Below, one piece after another: positions 18,794-33,700 of a stretch of DNA of 64,000 nt (within the stretch, counting starts at the first letter, position 1; every line of letters begins with the position of its first letter). A program made the position numbers and the translations under genes. The notes beneath the pieces are model-generated. The model was not told the DNA's origin. It ran no database searches and saw nothing but the letters and a program-made list of their open reading frames with translations. This DNA is from Liolophura sinensis (lineage: Eukaryota; Mollusca; Polyplacophora; Chitonida; Chitonidae): contig NC_088304.1 in NCBI RefSeq assembly GCF_032854445.1, positions 24,875,704-24,939,703 of the forward strand, read 5' to 3'.

Positions 18794-21700
18794 CTACAAA
18801 AAAAAAAACAGAACAGAGAGTAAAAAGTTTGTGCGAATATTCACAGAAGTTCCAACACTGAATTCCAGAAAGATGAAATTAATTCTCTAGGGAGTTACAA
18901 ATCATACGAAGTGCCAGAACCAAGTCACATGCCAGCCATTAGCTACAAAAAAAAATTACATGAAAATGTATGAACTGTGAATGACAGCAAGTTCTCTCAG
19001 ACAAATTCTATATTCTGTGGCTTACACGAGAAAGTTCATTTCTGTTTACGTTCTAAGTTCCCAGTGCACTTATTACCAAATTCATATTTATATATTTATA
19101 TCTATATGCAGATGTACTGTTGCGCAATCCAAAATAGTAAAAAAAAAAAAAATTTTTTTTTGTCTTAAGTCTGCTTCTGATAAAACAACAACACAATGAA
19201 CTCAAACTTTAGTGAAAATTCCTGGCAAGCTCTTTCAAACTTGTCAACAACTAATTAGGGATTAACCAACAGATATCGCAGAATTTGCGCACAGTTGTTG
19301 ATGGCATGTTATTTTAATCTGTATAAGCTATCATCACAAAACTGCTGGAATAATAAGGTTGATAAAGTGTTTGGCACCTAAAACTGTGCACTATGATATA
19401 AACTGAACAGAACTCTTTGACACTTGCCAAAACTGCTTTTTTAAAAAATGTTGGGAACAAAAACAAAATGATTGACATAAATGCTTATGTGGGTTCATTT
19501 CACACATTCATGGCTCAGAGCCGTCTCAAGCGATGCAGTACTAGAAATACTGTTTCTTTTGTAAGAGGACGAATGGACATTCAAAAACAATCTCGTTTTT
19601 GAGAATTTTTAAGCAGAAAAAAAAAAAAAAAAAGAAATCAGCATGTTCTTGACTGATTTTGGCTGATAGCATGATTCACAAGAAAGGTTTAATAAAGAAA
19701 AATGTTGTTTTTGCTCTACAAAGATAGCAAAAGAAGGCAGTCCCTTGTTTTTCAATTAGAACCAGATGATTTTTTCCCCTTCTGTCTTTTGTCACAGAAT
19801 AACACACCTGTTAAACAAGATAACAGAAAATGTTGTTGCTTCCTGAGTTTCTTGTTTACCTTTGGCATGTCGTCGTACCATACCGAGAGCCAAGGGTACT
19901 TCCTCGTTGCCATACTTGAAAACCTGAACGGGGAGTTCCTCCAGCGCAACCCCAGAGTCTGCATCTCCCAACATCAGCTCCTTTCTGGCCTTCGATCCCG
20001 ATCCAGTAGTAAACAGCGATGGTGTCGTCCCTCCCGCATCAGGACTCATACACGGTGACAAGATGGGTGTGCAAGTTTTCCTACGATCAGACGAGCGTAG
20101 CTTCTTCGATTTAGAGCTGCTGTTGTTCACCTTCAGACTAGATGACCTCTGAACTGGTTTTACTACTGGATCAAGGTCACTGAAGCTAGTTTCAATCCAT
20201 TCCCTAGGAGTTGGCCTGCGAATGAAGAAAGTGTGGGAAGATGCAGTCATGCTGTGAAGGTTAGTTAAGAAATAGGTTGTGCATTTAACATAGTTAGACA
20301 GGACTGAAATACGTGAGAAGAATATTAATATTATTCCAGTCAGGGTTTGGTAAAAAGAGAATGTCTGCAATAAACAGAAATTTCAAAAGTCATATTTGGT
20401 TGCATTAAAAAGCTTCAATTCACAAAAATACTCTAAAACGTGGACAAGCATTGAAATAATTTCCTTTTTCAGCTTTTGACATGAATTATTAACTGATTTC
20501 ACAGGTGTTTTAAGTCATACTAAACCATATTTACTTATATGATGACTTTCATGCAGGTGGAGAAAACTGAGTAGGGTCCATAGCAAACCACTACACCTCA
20601 TAACTACACATATACCTGACAACACTTTTCACTTTCACTTCATTTTCACTTTTTCACAATCTTTAGAAATTTGTAAATACGGACCATATGGAATAGTACA
20701 GCTATGTATACCCCAAACCAGCTCTAGTGTTTAATCACAGGGTAGATTCAAATGACTTAAATGATATGATACAATGTAGCAATATAAAATATCACTGGCA
20801 TTGCAAAAAAAAAAGAGATAAAATGATTAAAACTGTGTGAGAATGCTTTCTCACCCCCAAGGTATGTGCAATGCTGGCCAACAATACACTGAGTTAATGA
20901 TATTAAAAAAACAAAAGAAGTTAATTTAACAAGTTAACAAAGTAAGAAAGAAAGAATTCTGATAAAATGCTGATGAAACAATTCTGTTTCTAAGCTATAA
21001 TGTTAGAAACACACACAAACAAAAAAAACACAATGCAGTTTTAGCCTACTTAGAGTTACTTTTGCATGCAGCTCATTAGAACAAACTACATAAATTTTGC
21101 TCAAAAATTAAGAAATGCAAATACCAAAATCTGGTACCAATTTAACAGATGGTACCAAACAAAAAGTGTTTGACAGACATAAATGTGCTCTTGGGTAACC
21201 ACAGTAAAGCGTCAAGCTGAATCAATTCTCTTATATTAGATTAGATTAGATTATATTAGATTAGATTATTTGAATACTTGAAGGAAAAAAAAAAATCCAA
21301 AGCAGATATTACAATAATTTTTCTCACATAATTTAGGACACAACTGCTGAATTTTTTCACGGCACTGATCTTTATCATTCTTGAAATAACACAGTTTTGG
21401 TTTTATCATTCACTGATACATTTCACTGATGCTTAATGTCGCTTTTAAAGTTTTAATATTGAAGCACATGTATTTACGTTAATAATAGAAATTTTCTGCA
21501 ACTTTACAAGAATCCACTTAATGATTCTTTTGTGTGAAGGTACTTGAATTCTCCGGTACTTGGATTATCTCCTTTTTTCGAGAAGACCATTGTATTTTTT
21601 TACACATTTTGTTCTTTGAGCATGCGCGTCTTGTGAGTATGCGCATCTTGTGAGTATACGCATCTTGTGAGTATGGCCATCTTGTGAGTACGCGCGTCTT

Positions 21701-24700
21701 GTGAGTATACGCATCTTGTGAGTATACGCATCTTGTGAGTACGCGCTTCTTGTGAGTACGCGCGTCTTGTGAGTATACGCGTCTTGTGAGTATACGCATC
21801 TTGTGAGTATGCGTGTCCTGTGTAGCAAATCTTGAATCTTTACATAAAGGATACAAATACAAAGACAATGAGCGAAAACTGAACCAAGGAGCCAATCAAC
21901 TACCAGAACATTACGAACTACACGTGGTCACCAAATACTCCGTACAACCCATCAACTGAACGACATGACATCACATGTCTACACTGCACTGAACTCTAAA
22001 CTCATCACTGTCATGTTACAGCAGAGCTACTGTAGCACTAGGGTGGAGAACGCTGGGGAACTCTAAAATGTAAAGAATGTCGTGCGCAAGTCAAATCTCA
22101 TGCAACAGAAACGGAGAGCTTGTACCTGTGTTTGTACGATGGCTGAATGTTATGTGAATCTGAAAGAAGATTTATGTCAAGGTGAAAGAAAAAAAAATAA
22201 CCCCGCAAAGTACAAACTCAATGTTACTGAAGAATATTTTTGGTATATGTAAGTATATAAAACTCTTCAGACTGCTACACTGATGAAAATAAAAAAGAAG
22301 GATGAAAGAAAAAGCTTGGTAAGCAGACAGGTCATCTAATCCACTCACTGTGATTTTTTAACAGCCTACCGAGAACACGACTGCTCTCTTTTGATAAAAA
22401 ACATCTATCTGTGGACTGATGTTCATTAAATACTCAGAGAATTCAATATCAGGAGAATTATCACTTCTCTGTAGAGCTATAACATGACAATAAAATAAGA
22501 TAAACAGAAATTCAGTCAAATGCCCAGTATAGAATAGACACTTGTTTTGGAGAGTCAGTTGCATCACAGCAAAGATCATATTTTTAATGATGGCTCTATA
22601 TGATGTGTAATCCCTGCACGTGCTCGAGGGGATTAGTCCAGGCAGAAAGAAGGATGTGAACGCACCCGAGTTCTATTTTTTTCGCTTTCTTCTCCCATAA
22701 GTGTTTCTTTTATTAGGAAGCTATCTAGTGAATCTAGAATCAACATTTTCATTGTTGTTCATCGAAATTTTTTATAACTGACAATGAAAATGGTGTACGG
22801 TTTCTGTCCAATGTCTCGGCCACCTTGTGAATTCTTCCTACAAGATTTTAGACAAAAGACAGTGAATTTGAGAAGTTTCTGAGAATGTTCGTAATCAGAG
22901 GGTGTGGTTTGGAAGCTTGATGAATGACTGGGGGTATTCTACTGGACTTTAACAGTCTTTAATATCATTACAAACCTTGGAGAATTTCGTATAACCAAAT
23001 TACCTGGAATCTGGCATGGTTCTCGTGTTGCTAAAAGCTTAAAACACAACAGCAACAATACTTGTTGTTCAAAATGACAACATCAGTGAATTTGCAATGG
23101 TGTATTCGTTTCAGGTGAGAAAGCTACTTTGATTTTTTGTCACATCCCACGGGTCTCAAGGTACGACTCCGAGGGAATCATTGTACACATGTGCCAGGTT
23201 CTTGAAACAAAATTTGTTGTTGTTATATTTAAATGTTATATTTAAACGTACTAATCATTCAGACAGACTTTCTACCACTCTGCCATACCTCGGGATAATG
23301 CAAGGATTTGTGAGACTACGTGATGAACACTTTGTCTACCCCATGTGATCTAAGAAAAAGTATTTTTTTTTTTTCCTTTTGCTACAAAAGAGTTACAAAG
23401 GGCAGCAAGCTGCTTGATTAACTCACCTCTGTTTCTCTTCGATCTCCTGCTTGGTCCGTTGCACTATTCCTACAGGTAGAGGGATATCCTCGATCTCGTA
23501 CACCGAGGCTGGCCGGGTGCGGCCTAATTCCCCTGAGGTCTCCCCGCTGGATGTGGTCAACATTTCCAAGGACTGAGGCGTACTTGAAGCCCGGGAGTTG
23601 CCGCCAGGTACAATTAAATAACTGTTAGAGTAAGAGGTCTGTGGAGTCTGCATGTTGTCTTGAAGCGTGTTTTCCGGTTGGAGTTCTAAAGTCTTTGGTG
23701 GATCACCTATCCCCGTTTGCTCAGTATCACCGCTCTCCGGGCCAGTGCTGCGGATTCTGTGCTCAAAGTCTTCAAGCTGTTTTTTAACAGTGCCTGGATT
23801 CCAGGGGATAGCCTCTTTGGCATAGTGCTCACGTATACCACTGTATGGTTTACAGCTGCTGTCCTGTTCGTGCCACGGTGTTGGTGACGGATCTACAAGA
23901 GTGGGCTCTGATTCTACAGCATTAAGACGTTGCTGAGCTGCGCAGAGACAACTGTTGTCCTCTGCATTTTCAGGGTCAGCCTGGTAAGCGTTAGTGACAT
24001 ATGTTGCGAATTTTGGTATAGTGTTGTCATCTGTTATTATTTCAGGAATATCTTTCCCTTGAGGAACTTCTGCAACCGGTGTGTCTGGAGAGGATTCTTT
24101 AATCCAACTGCTATCGTCCCGTACTTTAAACATATATGGCGTGCTCGTACTGTTCCAAGAACTGCCTAACATCCCTGTCTGGGATGGTTGCGGAAGGAAG
24201 GAGTTATCTCCCTTGGGACTACCGAGCGGGCTGGCAAATGGTGACACCCTCCGGACATTTTGAGCCTTTGAGGCCTCAGGGCAGTGAAGATCCAGCTCAA
24301 ACTGTGGTGTATTGTCATCGTTTTTCACAGTCTTTGGTGAGGGAATGTCTGGCAATGACATCTCCACGGAGTCAGTACTTCGAGAACTCAACTCCACGTC
24401 TGCCTCTTCTCCACCCAGTTGGAAGATCGGGATGCCGCCTGCATGCTCGAGACCCTCATCCGTCATGGCTGCCAATGTGAGAAAAATTTATTTATTTATT
24501 TGATTGGTGTTTTACGCCCTGCACAAGGATAAATCACTGATGCGACAACAGCCATCATTATGGTGGAAGCTAGACATTGGGCAACCAACATGAGAAAAAG
24601 ACAGTATATATCGATCACTAATTTTCTCTTAATACTTCCTAGCTAGTCGATATTGTAATCAAAGACTGATCCAACTACGCAGTGGGAGCCAAATGTGCAT

Positions 24701-27700
24701 CGCAACGTTACTCCTTTGGCGCGACTTACATGAGTATCTTACTGGAAAAGTTTCATCACCAAAAATAATGTTTGCTTGGAAAGAAGGGTGGTATGTTACT
24801 GGAAAAGTTTCATCACCAAGAATAATGTTTGCTTGGAAAGAAGGGTGGTATGTTACTGGAAAAGTTTCATCACCAAGAATAATGTTTGCTTGGAAAGAAG
24901 GGTGGTATCTTACTGGAAAAGTTTCATCACGAAAAATAATGTTTGACTGGAAAGAATGGTGGTATCTTACTGGAAAAGTTTCATCACCAAAAATAATGTC
25001 TGATTGGACAGAAGGGTGGTATCTTACTGGAAAGGTTTCATCACCAAAAATAAGGTTATGACCTAGATTTGCCTGCAAATATGTACATTTGTTTTACGGC
25101 AAATACACTATGTTTCTTTTCTCTTCAAAATTTTGTTTTTCCAAACAAAGCAAAAAATACACCCTTGAGGCCCAGGTCCTTCACCTAATCATAGCACAAA
25201 TGGGTGTGTGGCCAATTATCCTCCATGATGGTGACAATAGGAGACCTGAGGACGGGCTACACAAAAGGTCCAAGTGGCAGAAGAACATATCGTTTTCCAG
25301 TCTTTATGAGCACAAAAACACAGATAGTTGTGGCGTAATAAGAGAAAGAACAAAAAAGTGCATAGCTTTGGACTGTTTGGTTACAGGCAGGAAGGAGTTT
25401 TATGAGTTGCCCATTCTGCTGCCATACCTAGTCCCTTCTGCATGAGTATGCTGGCTGCAATGTCGTCTTCTGGGGCCCAAGAGTGGGGGCGAGGCAGGTG
25501 GAGATTTGCTCCTAAAAAAATCCCCTCCCCTGTGGTGTCTCTTAGGTCTTCCAGCAGGTCCTCTGGGTCCTGTAAGTTTGTCTCCGATTTTGACTTGAAG
25601 ATGTACCGCTGTCGACTGGAAGAAACAAGGTACATTCATGTAACAACAGAAGAGTAACCCGTTCACAAAAGTTCTTTATTCAAAAACTGAGTATTTTCGC
25701 TTAATAAACTTTTAACCGAATGAGAGTAGAAAATAAGCATGTACAGTGTACTGGTATGAATCCGTGTGTCCTTAAAAATAAAAAAATTAGCCTTCACACA
25801 TCAATATTATGGCAAATGAGCTAAAATTTCGCCAATAAATAAGCTGTACATTCCAGCCAAGTCTGAGGGTACTGTGGGTTTTTTTTGGTGCAATTTAAGG
25901 TCATTTTATACCACTCACCTTGCGTTTAAAATTCCCTGATAAGTCTCCAGCTGCTTCATGAAAGACTTGTTAGGTTTAATACAGCTTCGCTTCTGTTTCA
26001 CGTAATCATAGGTTTCATCTAACGACCAGCCCAGGTCCTTCATTATAAACGCTATCACCTGCAACAATTAAAGGAGAAGAAAACCTTAAAACAATGACAC
26101 TATAGGCTGAAAAGAGCACATTTTTTTTCTATCTGGTGGTGCCTGCTGCATAATTCTGTCATTTTTCCTCGCCATACACGTAAAGCCTGAAAACGGCAAA
26201 GCTGGCATAAATCGTTGAATCCATCTCACCTTCCATCTTTAACACTGGGGGTAATTTATGCTGTGGGTGTGTTGCCTTTCAGCCAATGAGAGTCGTTAAA
26301 ACCGCCCGCTTGTTCGTGTAAACTCAGAACCTACGTCCAACATTCCAGTTTCCCAATCCTCAAACAGAAAATGAACTCTACTGTTCGCTACCTTCTGGGA
26401 AGAAGAGTTCTACCGGAAATGTACGAACTGCACTGCGGCGGTTTCTGACGGCAATTCTCCTCCTAACACAGAAGACTTCAAGACTAGTTCTTGGGCAAAA
26501 TGGAGTCGCCCACAGCGGATTTTGGCGCTGACTTTATTTATAATTTATCAACTTGAAGTACATATTAGAATTTTTTTTTATGGCATGCACCTGCGAGGAA
26601 AAGCATACACCTTTCAATGGTATTTGATTGATATTTAAATTTCTCCTTTCTTGTCCTTTAATTATTTATTTACTTGATTGGGCTTTAACGCTGTACTCAA
26701 GAATACTCATATAAAATGGCAGCTGGCATTACAGTGGCAACCCTTCGCACCTACTACCGAAAATTAAACCAGGAAGGGTAAGACTGGCACTTTCTCAGAG
26801 AGAGGCTCCCCGTGGGCCACTTTGCTGTGCTAGCCCGTTACCCACTGGACCACAGAACATTTAGAGCAGGAGTATTAGCACATACACATGATGCATCCTG
26901 GTGGTCTCCGATAGCAACTGTGTGCTTTTCCTCCCTTAACAGCGACTCAATCAACTATTTCTTGTGTAAGTAATATGTTAATAATTCGGCCACATCACAT
27001 CGTTGAAAAGGCAGGAACGTACATTAGACTGAACAGCTTGGACCCAAATTTCTGTAGGTGGAAAAGGTTCCTCACTCGTCCTGACTTCCTGTTTTGAATG
27101 CATGTATTCATTTATATGGTGTTTGCGCCGTACTCAAGAATATTTCACTTGTACAATGGGGGTTAGCATAATGGTGGAAGGAAAACTGAGCATAGTCCAG
27201 TGGAAACCCATGACCATCCCTGCAGATTGCCAACAGGCCTTCCCATGTAGTTACCGGCAAATTAATTCAAGGAACTACAAAAAGTGTCTTCAGTGAGACT
27301 GACCAGGAAATGGCAGACTTACAGTTGATGCTGAACGGCTCACGCCCATTTTACAGTGAACGAGAACTTTGCTTCCAGCTTTTCTGTGAAATAAAAACAA
27401 AACCTTTCCAATGATTACCTAATTTCAGCAGGTACATTCAAGTACACATAATGTCATGTTAAGTTTTTATGATGAGTTCCCCAAAACTACCAGCAAAATG
27501 TGTCATCTTGGCAGAGGCCTCTGTTTCGTTTACTCCATGAATCTGGCCAGTACAGTTTATGACATTTTTTGCCAGATGTATACTTTCTCTCTTTTGTTTC
27601 CTTTGAAAGACTTAAAAAAAAAAGATCATAAACAAAAGACCAGCAACAAAACATAAACACTCTCTAAGTGTTTATCATCGCAAGATTGCAGAACTGATTT

Positions 27701-30700
27701 AAATTTAACATTAAAATTTGTCAACTTTGTAACCAACCTACCTGGCTTTGCTAATAAATTTGTAAGTTTTCTCCCAGTATTTGAGCAAATCGGTCTCCTC
27801 TACATCGTATTCTCTGATATTCATGTAAGTAAACATTCCCGGGAAGAAATTGTCGATTTCCCGGGTCACATTTAATATATATCTTATCCTGCAACAGAAT
27901 CAAAATAGAAGTTAGCAATAGGAGGACAGCTTCTTTCTAAAAATGCTGAATGTTATAAAACCTTACATTCAAATTTATATGCATATGATGAATATACTGA
28001 TGCACAACAATACATTTAGACTATGATGTCATTCAACCTACACATCAGTAAACTGTAATTATACAACAGAGAGTGTGACAGATAATAGAGAGTGGGATAG
28101 ACAATAGAGAGTGGGACAGACAATAGAGAGTGGGACAGACAATAGAGAGTGGGGTAGACAATACAGAGTGGGATAGACAACAGTGAGTGTGACAGACAAT
28201 AGAGAATGGGATAGATAATACAGAGTGGGAGAGACAATAGAGAGTGGGATAGACAATAGAGAGTGGGAGAGACAATAGAGAGTGGGATAGACAATACAGA
28301 GTGTGACAGACAATAGAGAGTACGACAGACAATAGAGAGAGTGACAGACAACAGACACTGTGATAGACCACAGAGAGTGGGACAGACAATTCAGAGTGGG
28401 ATAGACAATACAGAGTGGGACATACAACAGAGAGTGGGATAGACAACAGAGAGTGGGATAAACAATATAGGGTCTGATGACTATACAGAGTGGGATAGAC
28501 AACAGAGAGGGAGACAGGCAACAGAGAGTGGGACAGACAACAGCGAGTAAGATAGACAACAGAGGGTGGGATAGACAACAGAGAGTGGAATAGACAACAG
28601 AGACTGGGACTGACAAACCCTTCTGAAATTTAAACACTGTTACTCTATTTGCTTGATTCTGAGCTTTCTATTAATAGAAATTTTCATGAATGATGAAAAA
28701 TTCTAAACTTCTCACCCATTATCCTGGAGTTCCTCTAAATTGGAGGCGTTCCACTCGGAGCCCAGGTAGAGGAAGTCAAAGACACTGGTGGGGGCGTCCA
28801 TCTGTCCCATAATGACCAGCATCTCCTCGTCTACATAACTCTTGTGTTCCTGGAGGCTCATTCCAAACATCTCCTCCAGCTTCACCCGCAGCTGAAACAA
28901 CAACAACAAACAGAATAGTTAACGGATCTCTCTTCTAAAGTCACTCTTAAAATGCAACTTTACACCAAGTGAGATGTCATAAGGGCTATATGGTATTGTT
29001 TGTCTTCTCAAAGTAACAGATGTTTAAAGTTAAATCTTATATATCCCCTTTAGTATAGTGTATCAAAAGTACGGCATCTCACATAAAGTTTCATTTTATA
29101 ATAAATAACAATAATTATTTAGTTATTTACTTGATCGGTGTTTTATGCCTTACTCAAGAATATTTTACTTATACAACAGCAGTCAGCATTATGGTGGGAG
29201 GAAAGCGGGCTGTGGAACCTTCGTCCATCCGCAGTTATAATTAATACAAAGATAGGAACATGCACTGGGAGACATCTCCCTAACAGCCTTTCTATCAATT
29301 CGTACTGAACACAGCTCTTGTAATATTTACTGATGTGAATTTGAAAAATAATTACGGAAATAGGCTAATAACCCGCTGAAACCTAATCATGTTGCTTAAC
29401 ACGGAACTATCCGTCGATACTTACAAATTTGCTTGTGACCTCTTCCAGGTCCACGGTCATCATCACCTCCCTCAAGGCAGCTTTAATTTTCATCTTCAAG
29501 GCAGCTTGTTCAGAGTCCCTGAAAACAATGATGTTTATTTTCCCATAAGGCTACACCAATTTAACTTTGTGTTTTACAGGCAGAATAAATCTTTTTTCAA
29601 TGTTATTAGGGGTATAAAAATAAAACTGAAAAATCATCAAATTTGAGCATCAGCAAACACGTCCAAGGCAGATTTATTTGACTGGAAAGCCTTGAAAAAC
29701 AGAAAGATCCGACGCAATAAAGTGGATTTTCAATTTTACTCTTTTTCCATTTTAGTGTTGACTCATTTGCAAAAAAAAAAAAAAAAAAAAAAAATTGGTG
29801 TAGTCAATTGGTGTTATCGAAATAAGACTTCTACAATTCATCTTCAATGATTTCAGCTGCTGTGTATTTTGCAGAATTTTGAGTGAGTGAGTGAGTGCTT
29901 GGGGTTTAACACTGTACTCAACAATTTTTCAGTCATATAACGAAGAAGGAATCCTTACAGTGCATGTAATGTACCTCATTGTTGTAGGACAGATTGCCGC
30001 AATTTTTTCGGACCTACCGCTCCCGAAGTGGACGCTCTACCAACTGGTGCAGAATTTTGAGAGCACTTTCCTAAAAGTTACTTACAAGATCCGTGCTTCA
30101 CTAAGTGACTTACTGTAAACCTCCTGACTGAAAGCCACTGGTGAAGCAGCAAAAAGGGCTGTTTGTTTTCATAACATGTAGGCTTACAAACAGTAGTCAA
30201 ATTGAATGCATATCTTAGCCTCTTTGTGTAAAACCACCAATCTATGGCAAGAGCATGACCAACTTGTCCATGTTTAGGAAACTGCTATTAGCTTTAGTTG
30301 GTGGAATGTTTCATTCTTGTGTATTATGGAGACACTGGATTGAAATCAAAGATCTGATGTAACTTCTGAGCAAGTTATCTCCCCTGGTCATGCCCATCAG
30401 TATGTAATACAAAACTGTAGTTATGACTCCTACTCACTCGTCCAGAACTGATGTGACCTCCCTGAATGTCATGATGTCTTCCCTTAAGTGCCTGGAGAGA
30501 AAAGAAGAAGAAAAACTATTTAGTGACGTCACACTAACTATCATCCAGTATACACACATCCATCTAAACCCAAAACCTTTACACTAATAATACCAGACAT
30601 GTAATAGCCACTCATGTTCCCAAAATCCGTTGTGCTCTTGTGACAAAGTTTCAATTTCTCAGGAATTTTGTGATAAAAAATCTTCAATATTATTATCTCT

Positions 30701-33700
30701 TCAAGCATCAACAGTTAATTTATAAAAATTTTTAATAAAAGAACAATATTCTTCAGTCTGTATTTTCACTGCAAGTTTTGATAAATGATCTTTGATGCAA
30801 TATGTTAAAACACAAAGAAGTAAGCTTTGGATATTAATGTGACAGATTTAATTCTCAAGTCTTTTTCATTTGGACAAAAACTTCAAACATGAAAATTCAA
30901 AATGTATTAATTTTCTACCCTACTAGATTATTTTCACAAATTTTTTCACTGTGTTTCTAATTTCTGATAAACATCTCTGATACAATCTCTTCGTGCTTGT
31001 ATTGTTGAAAATTCCTTCCAATATATATATGTAGACTAGTAATTACAGATACACTGTTTTGGTTATTCATGACATTTTGGACAAAAAACTTCACAATAAA
31101 TGAAATGTCTTAAAGTAATGAATGAAAAAAATCCTGCAAAGTCAGTGTTTCCATTTTCACCATATTTAGACAAAAAAGACAGAACGTCCTTGGATATCAT
31201 TTCTTCACACATAAGGATTCAGCCATTGAAAACTTTATGTCACACTCACCATTCCGTAATACAATGCTGGTCAGAGCTGATGCGAGCCTGGTAGTAACCC
31301 ACCCACGTATGAGTGAGTCCGTGTGCAAAATAAAAATTGGATGTAGCCACGGCAACGACTTTGTGAAGGCTTTGTAAGGCAGACCTACAACAACAACAAC
31401 AACAAATGACCTTACTCCACTGCTCAATGATGTTTGGAAGACTTTAAGAGTTAAACAATACTTAAATAATGACATTACTCTATATGTTCTAATTTTTGGG
31501 ACAGATATTATTATTGCTGAAAGCAAAGGATTACATTTATCTCCCAGTTTTTTGCAAAAGTAAAAATTTGAATATGTTGTTCATTAGATCGACTAACCAA
31601 GTGATAAAGAAAAAACTAAATATTCCTGCTACAATTACCTGTATACTGGCTAAAAAGTGCAGACCAGGTGTCCCAAAAATTAGAAGAAACTGGGTACTAC
31701 AACCACTAAAGGCAAGAATGGATAGTGAAAACTACTTCATACTCAATGTTTTAAAGCCTCACAACACAGTTCTTTTTCATTTTGCTTTTCAGTTTCATAT
31801 TCAGATGCTTCGTTGTAAGTCTAAAATCTAAATATAATGAAAGGCATCGTCAATCCGTGTGCCTCTCTATCAATCGATATTCTCCCATAAAGTTTATCTG
31901 ATCGACTTCGTACGTGCCCTCTGTATGCCGAGGACTCAAAGAAGCGCAGTGTCAAGCATTACAAAATCTTGTGTATGCCAATGACGACTTCACAAATCAT
32001 TTCTATGGACACCGCCTTTGATATGCAGTGTTTGTACACAAAACCTAGATCACATCTCCAAAAGAGTTCAGTGACAATTTCAACGTGCACTGCCTTTAAC
32101 TTGAGGGTTTGTACCCAACATCTGCATTCCTAAAATCTCCAAAATGGCTTAGGGACTCTTAAAAAAAAGTTTCTCACCAGTATTTTTTATGGACATTGAA
32201 CTATTTATTTAAAATGTAATAAAACCTTTCCTTCGGTTACTCACCACATGGCTTGGACGGACACAGGTTTGAAGAGATGATGCGTTTCCTCGTAGTTGAT
32301 GCTGAAGCCTCCGTCCCCGTCCAACTTGATTTTGGTATTTGCCCAGATGGGTAGCACCAGGCCTATTGTTGCCTTGTCGTTGTTGCAGTCGATGCCCAGA
32401 ATGAGGCATTCCTCGGTATCCTGGCGACCGACGCACGACACAACGGCCATGTAACGGTTCCTCTGTGGAAAGGCACTTTCTAGTTTCACGGCCTATCGTA
32501 AATGAGAAAACAGATATGTATGGCTTATCAGATATCAAAAGACAAGAGAATCTCGACAAGATTTCATGGTAGGCCTACATATATTTAGAAGTGTTTTAGT
32601 TCACATAAAACCTTCTACAGCACTGCTTCTTTCTTGTCTGCATACATGTACATGAGAAAGAGGGAAGGTTTGCCAGCAACCTGAGGATGGTCGTGGGTTT
32701 TCCCTTGACTCTGCCCGGTTTCCTCCCACCATAATGCCGGTCGTCGTCGTATAAGTGAAATGTTCATAAAAATACATAAATAAATAAATAAATGTACCTG
32801 ACAAAAATATCTAAATACTACTACTTCTTCACTTCAGACATAAATATGTCCACATTGGCTAAACCACACAGGGCCAAATACATGGGCATTTTCATGTCCC
32901 TTAGAGCTGAATTTGTCATGCTAGCAATCTACCTGTAAAGTAGTACCCAAACTCCTACAAACTACTGAATTTCACTCACTGTTTGGTCAACTTAAAGCTA
33001 AACTTTAAGCTAGATACAGTGCATATTGTGAAATACCTAAAGACAAAATGGCCAAACCATACTATAAACAGGATGGACAAAAATGTGAATAGTATACATA
33101 ATACAGCAATACGTAACTGCTACATTTTACTCTTGTTTCTATAAGAAAATATTACCTCTGAAAAAATACAGCAATTGAATTTTAAATCACGTAGAAAACT
33201 TGATTTGTCCATCATAAAAAGCATATTGTGCTTCTACTCCTTTATATCAAACACCAAGGGCCGAATCCACAAAGCCAGGTCAAAATTTGAAATATGATTA
33301 TAGAGCTTATATCGGGGCTCGATAAATTAAGATTTGCCCAACTGATAAACTTAACTGGACAAATGTGTCAACAATTTGCTTTCCATTACAGCAGAATATG
33401 TGTTGTGAGGTGGTTTTCAATTTAGACCTAAAGTCAGAAACGGCTCTATGGAATCGTCACCCCGGGCACCAAAGCTACACTTCCTATCATTCTGAGATCT
33501 GTGTCACTTACCACTTTGAGTGTATCTTGAGGGCGGAGTAGATGAAGCATGGACTGTAGATGGCGCTGTATGTCCCCTGAAATACCCACAGCAAACGTGT
33601 CAATCCAACTCAGACACACCATTATTTTCATCAGCAAAACTTTCTAGTCGATGGGGAATAAAAATTGCTACCAAAGTTGTCTTGAAACGACCATGGCCAC

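Larger units (their letters stand above)
20216..23426 (-). other. ssh intron 14
   Basis: A 3.2 kb AT-rich intron. It holds a short TTAGA repeat (21235-21267) and the 17-bp minisatellite at 21622-21815. Around 20495-20580 there is a very weak SINE-like stretch. No exon seen. Confidence 0.5.
26059..27322 (-). other. ssh intron 11
   Basis: Contains three SINE-derived stretches, listed separately. The GC-richer patch at 26380-26520 is not an exon that fits the gene. Confidence 0.5.
32493..33511 (-). other. ssh intron 4
   Basis: Contains a SINE (32655-32797) and a MITE-like element (33257-33465). Confidence 0.5.

Noticed and set aside
21235-21267. Interstitial telomere repeat
   Set aside because: The unit is TTAGA/ATTAG, not TTAGGG, and too short.
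24659-25078. 120-140-codon frames on both strands with 19-residue repeats
   Set aside because: 57-bp minisatellite in ssh intron 13; the frames are by-products.
28016-28637. Three overlapping 110-190-codon Leu/Ser/Cys-rich frames, membrane-like
   Set aside because: They read through the 19-bp minisatellite inside ssh intron 9.
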